Shown here piece by piece: positions 61,398 through 64,000 of a stretch of DNA of 64,000 bases. Source of the stretch: Bradyrhizobium sp. Rc3b (GTDB taxonomy: Bacteria; Pseudomonadota; Alphaproteobacteria; Rhizobiales; Xanthobacteraceae). The first letter of the stretch is position 1; every line of letters starts with the position of its first letter. Location of the stretch: contig NZ_FOUS01000012.1 in the NCBI RefSeq assembly GCF_900114915.1, forward strand, positions 62,001-126,000, written 5' to 3'. The translations under genes and the position numbers were made by a program. The notes beneath the pieces were generated by a model. That model did no database searches and was not told the DNA's origin. It saw nothing but the letters and a program-made list of their open reading frames with translations.

Positions 61398-61802
61398 TCA
61401 GGCGATCATCGCCTTGATCTGCGCCGTGTCCGCAAACTCGATCAGCTCGGCGATCTTGCCGTCCTGAAATCTGAACAGATCCAGGATCTCGGTGCTGAAA
61501 GTCTTTCCGCTCGGATTGTATCGAACGACAACCCGGGAATGGACTGCGACGCGATCCCCGTCGACCAGCTCAGTCAGGATCTCGCGGCTTTCGAAGCCGA
61601 AGTTGGCAGTGAACTGAGTGAAAGCCCCGCGCAGGGTCGGATGCCCCTCCATGCGTCCCGTCAGTTCCAGCGCGCCCTTGTCGCCCATCAAGGTGAAGTG
61701 GCCCTCGGGATGAAAAGCCGTCACCAGGCCTTCGACGTCGCCCTCGCCGCGCGCGGCGTAGGCGGTCCTGATCAATGCGAGCATCTCTTCGCGCTGTGCC
61801 AT
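61398..61802 (-). CDS. NTF2-like / SnoaL-type protein (134 aa)
   Basis: A small cone-shaped NTF2 fold: ALIRTAYAARGEGDVEGLVT, AFHPEGHFTLMGDKG, and YNPSGKTFSTEILDLFRFQD with GKIAELIEFADTAQIKAMI. Such proteins are ketosteroid-isomerase-like enzymes or binding proteins. The substrate cannot be told. Its 3' end is partly duplicated at 60164-60301. Confidence 0.8.
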   Translation of the reverse strand: MAQREEMLALIRTAYAARGEGDVEGLVTAFHPEGHFTLMGDKGALELTGRMEGHPTLRGAFTQFTANFGFESREILTELVDGDRVAVHSRVVVRYNPSGKTFSTEILDLFRFQDGKIAELIEFADTAQIKAMIA

Positions 61803-61886
61803 GTCACCCTCCCTGCAACACGTATCAGGGCAGCCTAGCGACCTTCGCGTGTAAAGGCAAAATCATTGGGACCGTGTTGCGCGTGC

Positions 61887-62825
61887 TCAGCGCGCCACCA
61901 CCCACACCACCACCGGCAACGTCACTGCCGCCAGCAGCGTCCCCAGCGCCACCGCGCCCGAGACCGGGTTCACCAGCCGCTGATACTGCACCGCGAAGAT
62001 GTAGGCGTTGGCGCCGGTCGGCATCGCCGCGAACAGCACGACGACGCCGGCAGCGATCGGCGGCAGGTCGAGCAGCTTGGCCAGCACGAATGCAGCCGCC
62101 GGCATCGCCGCTAGCTTCAGCGCGCACATCACCAGGATGCTCAGCTTCTCGCCCTTCACCTCGAAGCGAAACAGGTTGATGCCGAGCGCGATCAGCGCGG
62201 TCGGCGAGCCCGCCTGCGCCAGCAGTTCGATGGTGCGGTCGACGACGGGGGTGAGGCCGAGGCCGGTGAAACGCCAGATCACGCCAAAGCCGATCGCCAG
62301 CATCAGCGGATTGCGGGCGAGATCCGTGAGCACGGGCCAGATCACCGACAGCGCCGAGCCGGTCCGCTTGCGGTTGACCAGCTCCATCTGCAGGATGCCG
62401 CAGAGCCAGAGCAGCGGCGTGTTCACCGACAGGATCAGCGCCATCGGGCCTGCGGCCTCATTGCCGAGCGCCGAGAGCGTCAGGGGAATGCCGAGCATCA
62501 CGATGTTGCCGTAGACCGAGCCGATCGCGAACACGACGCCGTCCTCGCGATCTTCGCGCCGCGCGCGCAGCAGCGCCGAGATCGCCAGCGCCGCGATCCA
62601 GATGACGGCCAGCGCGCCGTAATAGGCGCCCCACATCCGGTAGGGGCTGACGTCTGGGAATTCCGACACGACGATGGTGCGGAACAGCAGCGCCGGGATC
62701 GCGATGCTGAAGGCGAACTCGGAGATGCCCTTGTGCGCGCTCTCCGAGACGAAGCGAAACAGCACCGCGGCATAGCCGGACGCGATCAGCGCAAACACCG
62801 GCGCGACGATCAGCAATGTGGCCAT
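61887..62825 (-). CDS. AEC family transporter (312 aa)
   Basis: Ten membrane helices of the auxin efflux carrier (AEC) family, with the two symmetric halves and the broken helices around GSVYGNIVMLGIPLTLSALG and VVLFAAMPTGANAYIFAVQY. Members move organic acids such as malonate or malate; the exact substrate is unknown. It abuts the CoA-ester lyase gene (six bases apart), so the two may be co-transcribed. Confidence 0.88.
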   Translation of the reverse strand: MATLLIVAPVFALIASGYAAVLFRFVSESAHKGISEFAFSIAIPALLFRTIVVSEFPDVSPYRMWGAYYGALAVIWIAALAISALLRARREDREDGVVFAIGSVYGNIVMLGIPLTLSALGNEAAGPMALILSVNTPLLWLCGILQMELVNRKRTGSALSVIWPVLTDLARNPLMLAIGFGVIWRFTGLGLTPVVDRTIELLAQAGSPTALIALGINLFRFEVKGEKLSILVMCALKLAAMPAAAFVLAKLLDLPPIAAGVVVLFAAMPTGANAYIFAVQYQRLVNPVSGAVALGTLLAAVTLPVVVWVVAR

Positions 62826-62831
62826 GCGCCG

Positions 62832-63755
62832 CTACGACCCCAGCTCGATGATCCGGCGCGCCATCCGCACATTGGCATAGTCGATCATCTTGCCGTCCAG
62901 CGTCACCGCGCCCTGTCCTTTCGCCTCCGCCTGCTCCATGGCGTCGACGATCCGCCGCGCCTGGGCCAGCTCCTGCTCCGACGGCATGAACGCGCGCAGC
63001 GTCGGCTCGATCTGGTCGGGATGGATGACCTGCTTGCCGTCGAACCCCATCGCCGCGGCCTTTTGCGCGCTGCTTTCGGTCAGCCTGGCATCGCGGAACG
63101 CGCCGCAGGGGCCGTCGATGGCGTGAAGGCCGTGCGCGCGGGCGGCCACGAGGACGCGCATCATCGGATAGGCAAACAGGTCGAGCGGGGCGGAGGCATA
63201 GCCGCTTTGCGCCGATCCCACGTGACGATAGCCGTCCGGCGACACGCCGATGTCGGAGGAGCGGGCGCCGATCGACGCCGCGAAATCGCCGACGCCGAGA
63301 TGCAGCACGGCGACGCTGGCGTGGCACGCAGCGAGCGTGTCGACATTGACGAGGCCGAGCGCGGTCTCGATCAGTAATTCCAGCGCGACCGGCGCGGGGC
63401 GATCGGGGTTAGCTGCCCGCAACTGCTCGGCAATGCCGGCGATGTCGCTGGCGCGCTCCGCCTTCGGCACGATCACCGCATCCAACCGCGGAAGTGCGAC
63501 CAGCGCGCGGATCTCTTGCGCGATGAAGGGGCTGTCGACGGCGTTGATCCTCACCGTGACGCGCTTGTTGCCCCAGTCGAGCGAGGCGAGGGACTGGACA
63601 GCTTCCTCCAGCGCAAGGCCCTTCTCGGACGGCGGCACCGCGTCCTCGAGATCCATGAACACCGCATCCGCCGTTGAGGCCGCTGCCTTGGCGACAAGAC
63701 GGGAGCGATGCGCGGGAACGGCGAGGTAGGCCCGCGTGGGCCGCAGCGAGACCAT
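62832..63755 (-). CDS. HpcH/HpaI-CitE family CoA-ester lyase (307 aa)
   Basis: TIM-barrel lyase of the malyl-CoA/citramalyl-CoA type: RAYLAVPAHRSRLVAKAAAS, VFMDLEDAVPPSEKGLALEE (Mg-binding Glu/Asp in DLEDAV), VALELLIETALGLVNVDTLA (Glu in LLIETA), HLGVGDFAASIGARS and GFDGKQVIHPDQIEPTLRAF. It cleaves or condenses short beta-hydroxyacyl-CoA esters. ATG at 63755 is used, and the gene follows a CoA-transferase gene by two bases. Confidence 0.88.
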   Translation of the reverse strand: MVSLRPTRAYLAVPAHRSRLVAKAAASTADAVFMDLEDAVPPSEKGLALEEAVQSLASLDWGNKRVTVRINAVDSPFIAQEIRALVALPRLDAVIVPKAERASDIAGIAEQLRAANPDRPAPVALELLIETALGLVNVDTLAACHASVAVLHLGVGDFAASIGARSSDIGVSPDGYRHVGSAQSGYASAPLDLFAYPMMRVLVAARAHGLHAIDGPCGAFRDARLTESSAQKAAAMGFDGKQVIHPDQIEPTLRAFMPSEQELAQARRIVDAMEQAEAKGQGAVTLDGKMIDYANVRMARRIIELGS

Positions 63756-63757
63756 CG

Positions 63758-64000
63758 TCAAATGTCCTTCGCCAGACCGAGTTCGCTGAGGATAGCCTGG
63801 TTGTGCTGTCCCACATCCGGCACCGGATCCATCCGCGGCTTGACGCCTGGAATGGTCAGCGCAGGCAGGAAGCTCATCACCGGCCCGCACGGCGAGCCGA
63901 CGCTCTGCACCCGGGACCGCGCGCGGAGCTGCTCATGCGCCAGGAAAGCCTCGACCGAGTTCAGATGCGCGTTGGCGATCGCGGCCTCATCCAGCAGTCG
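63758..64000 (-). CDS. CaiB/BaiF-type CoA-transferase, C-terminal part (cut by window edge)
   Basis: The minus strand from the right edge reads EAAIANAHLNSVEAFLAHEQ, then VGSPCGPVMSFLPALTIPGV and VPDVGQHNQAILSELGLAKD before TGA (63760-63758). This is the typical C-terminus of class III CoA-transferases (G-P-V then L-G-x-H-x-x-x-I-L-x-E-L). It is two bases upstream of the CoA-ester lyase, which suggests a CoA-acid module with the AEC transporter. Confidence 0.75.
   Translation of the reverse strand, partial: RLLDEAAIANAHLNSVEAFLAHEQLRARSRVQSVGSPCGPVMSFLPALTIPGVKPRMDPVPDVGQHNQAILSELGLAKDI

Noticed and set aside
1..64000. CRISPR array
   Set aside because: The only short regular repeats are the three iterons at 21276-21340, which have 5-6-bp spacers, not spacers of CRISPR length.

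Overview
The window reads as high-GC alphaproteobacterial DNA, most likely Bradyrhizobium or a close relative. The support is a gibberellin operon of the rhizobial type, an ICEMlSym-type transfer region (qseC-qseM-fseA-rdfS, rlxS, trb), and a metabolic gene set typical of Bradyrhizobium (AEC transporter, CoA-ester lyase, CaiB-type CoA-transferase). No nod or nif genes lie inside, so membership in a symbiosis island is an inference.

Layout: (1) 1-2.4 kb, small unknown genes and a membrane protein. (2) 2.4-6.65 kb, an IS110/IS1111-type insertion sequence followed by a group II intron with a maturase-HNH protein. (3) 6.7-18.2 kb, plasmid/ICE housekeeping genes: ArdC-like antirestriction protein, ParB-like protein, a large methyltransferase/strawberry-notch helicase, a Toprim protein, DUF2493 and DUF736. 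Five of these genes have structured leaders that fall into two families. (4) 18.3-21.4 kb, excision control: QseC repressor with a double palindromic operator, QseM antiactivator, FseA split over two frames (apparent programmed +1 frameshift), RdfS excisionase, and a replication initiator with three iterons. (5) 21.5-39.2 kb, conjugation: DUF2840, TraF peptidase, lytic transglycosylase, probable oriT, relaxase, TraG/VirD4 coupling protein, then trbBCDEJ-K-LFGI. An MFS transporter is spliced in between traG and trbB and is bounded by a 23-nt direct repeat. (6) 39.4-42.8 kb, cargo (TauD-type dioxygenase, PaiB-like protein) and gene wreckage. (7) 42.8-51.6 kb, a complete gibberellin operon: CYP112, CYP114 fused to ferredoxin, SDR, CYP117, GGPP synthase, CPS and KS. 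No CYP115 was recognised, so GA9 is the expected end product. (8) 51.7-58.9 kb, decaying mobile DNA: a frameshifted serine recombinase, a degenerate IS3 element, an apparently intact tyrosine integrase beside a tRNA-like 3' fragment, and a truncated second integrase. (9) 59-64 kb, chromosome-like genes: TenA, DUF7677-like, DinB, NTF2-like, AEC transporter, CoA-ester lyase and a CoA-transferase cut by the window edge.

How it works together (family knowledge plus inference): QseC sets QseM levels, and QseM restrains FseA. Frameshifted FseA switches on rdfS and the downstream transfer genes. RdfS turns the element's integrase to excision, the iteron replicon may keep the excised circle, and relaxase, TraG and the Trb channel transfer it along with the gibberellin cargo. 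The strongest novelty candidates are the covarying hairpin leaders, the fseA frameshift site, the iteron replicon inside the ICE, and the genes carried between the transfer blocks.
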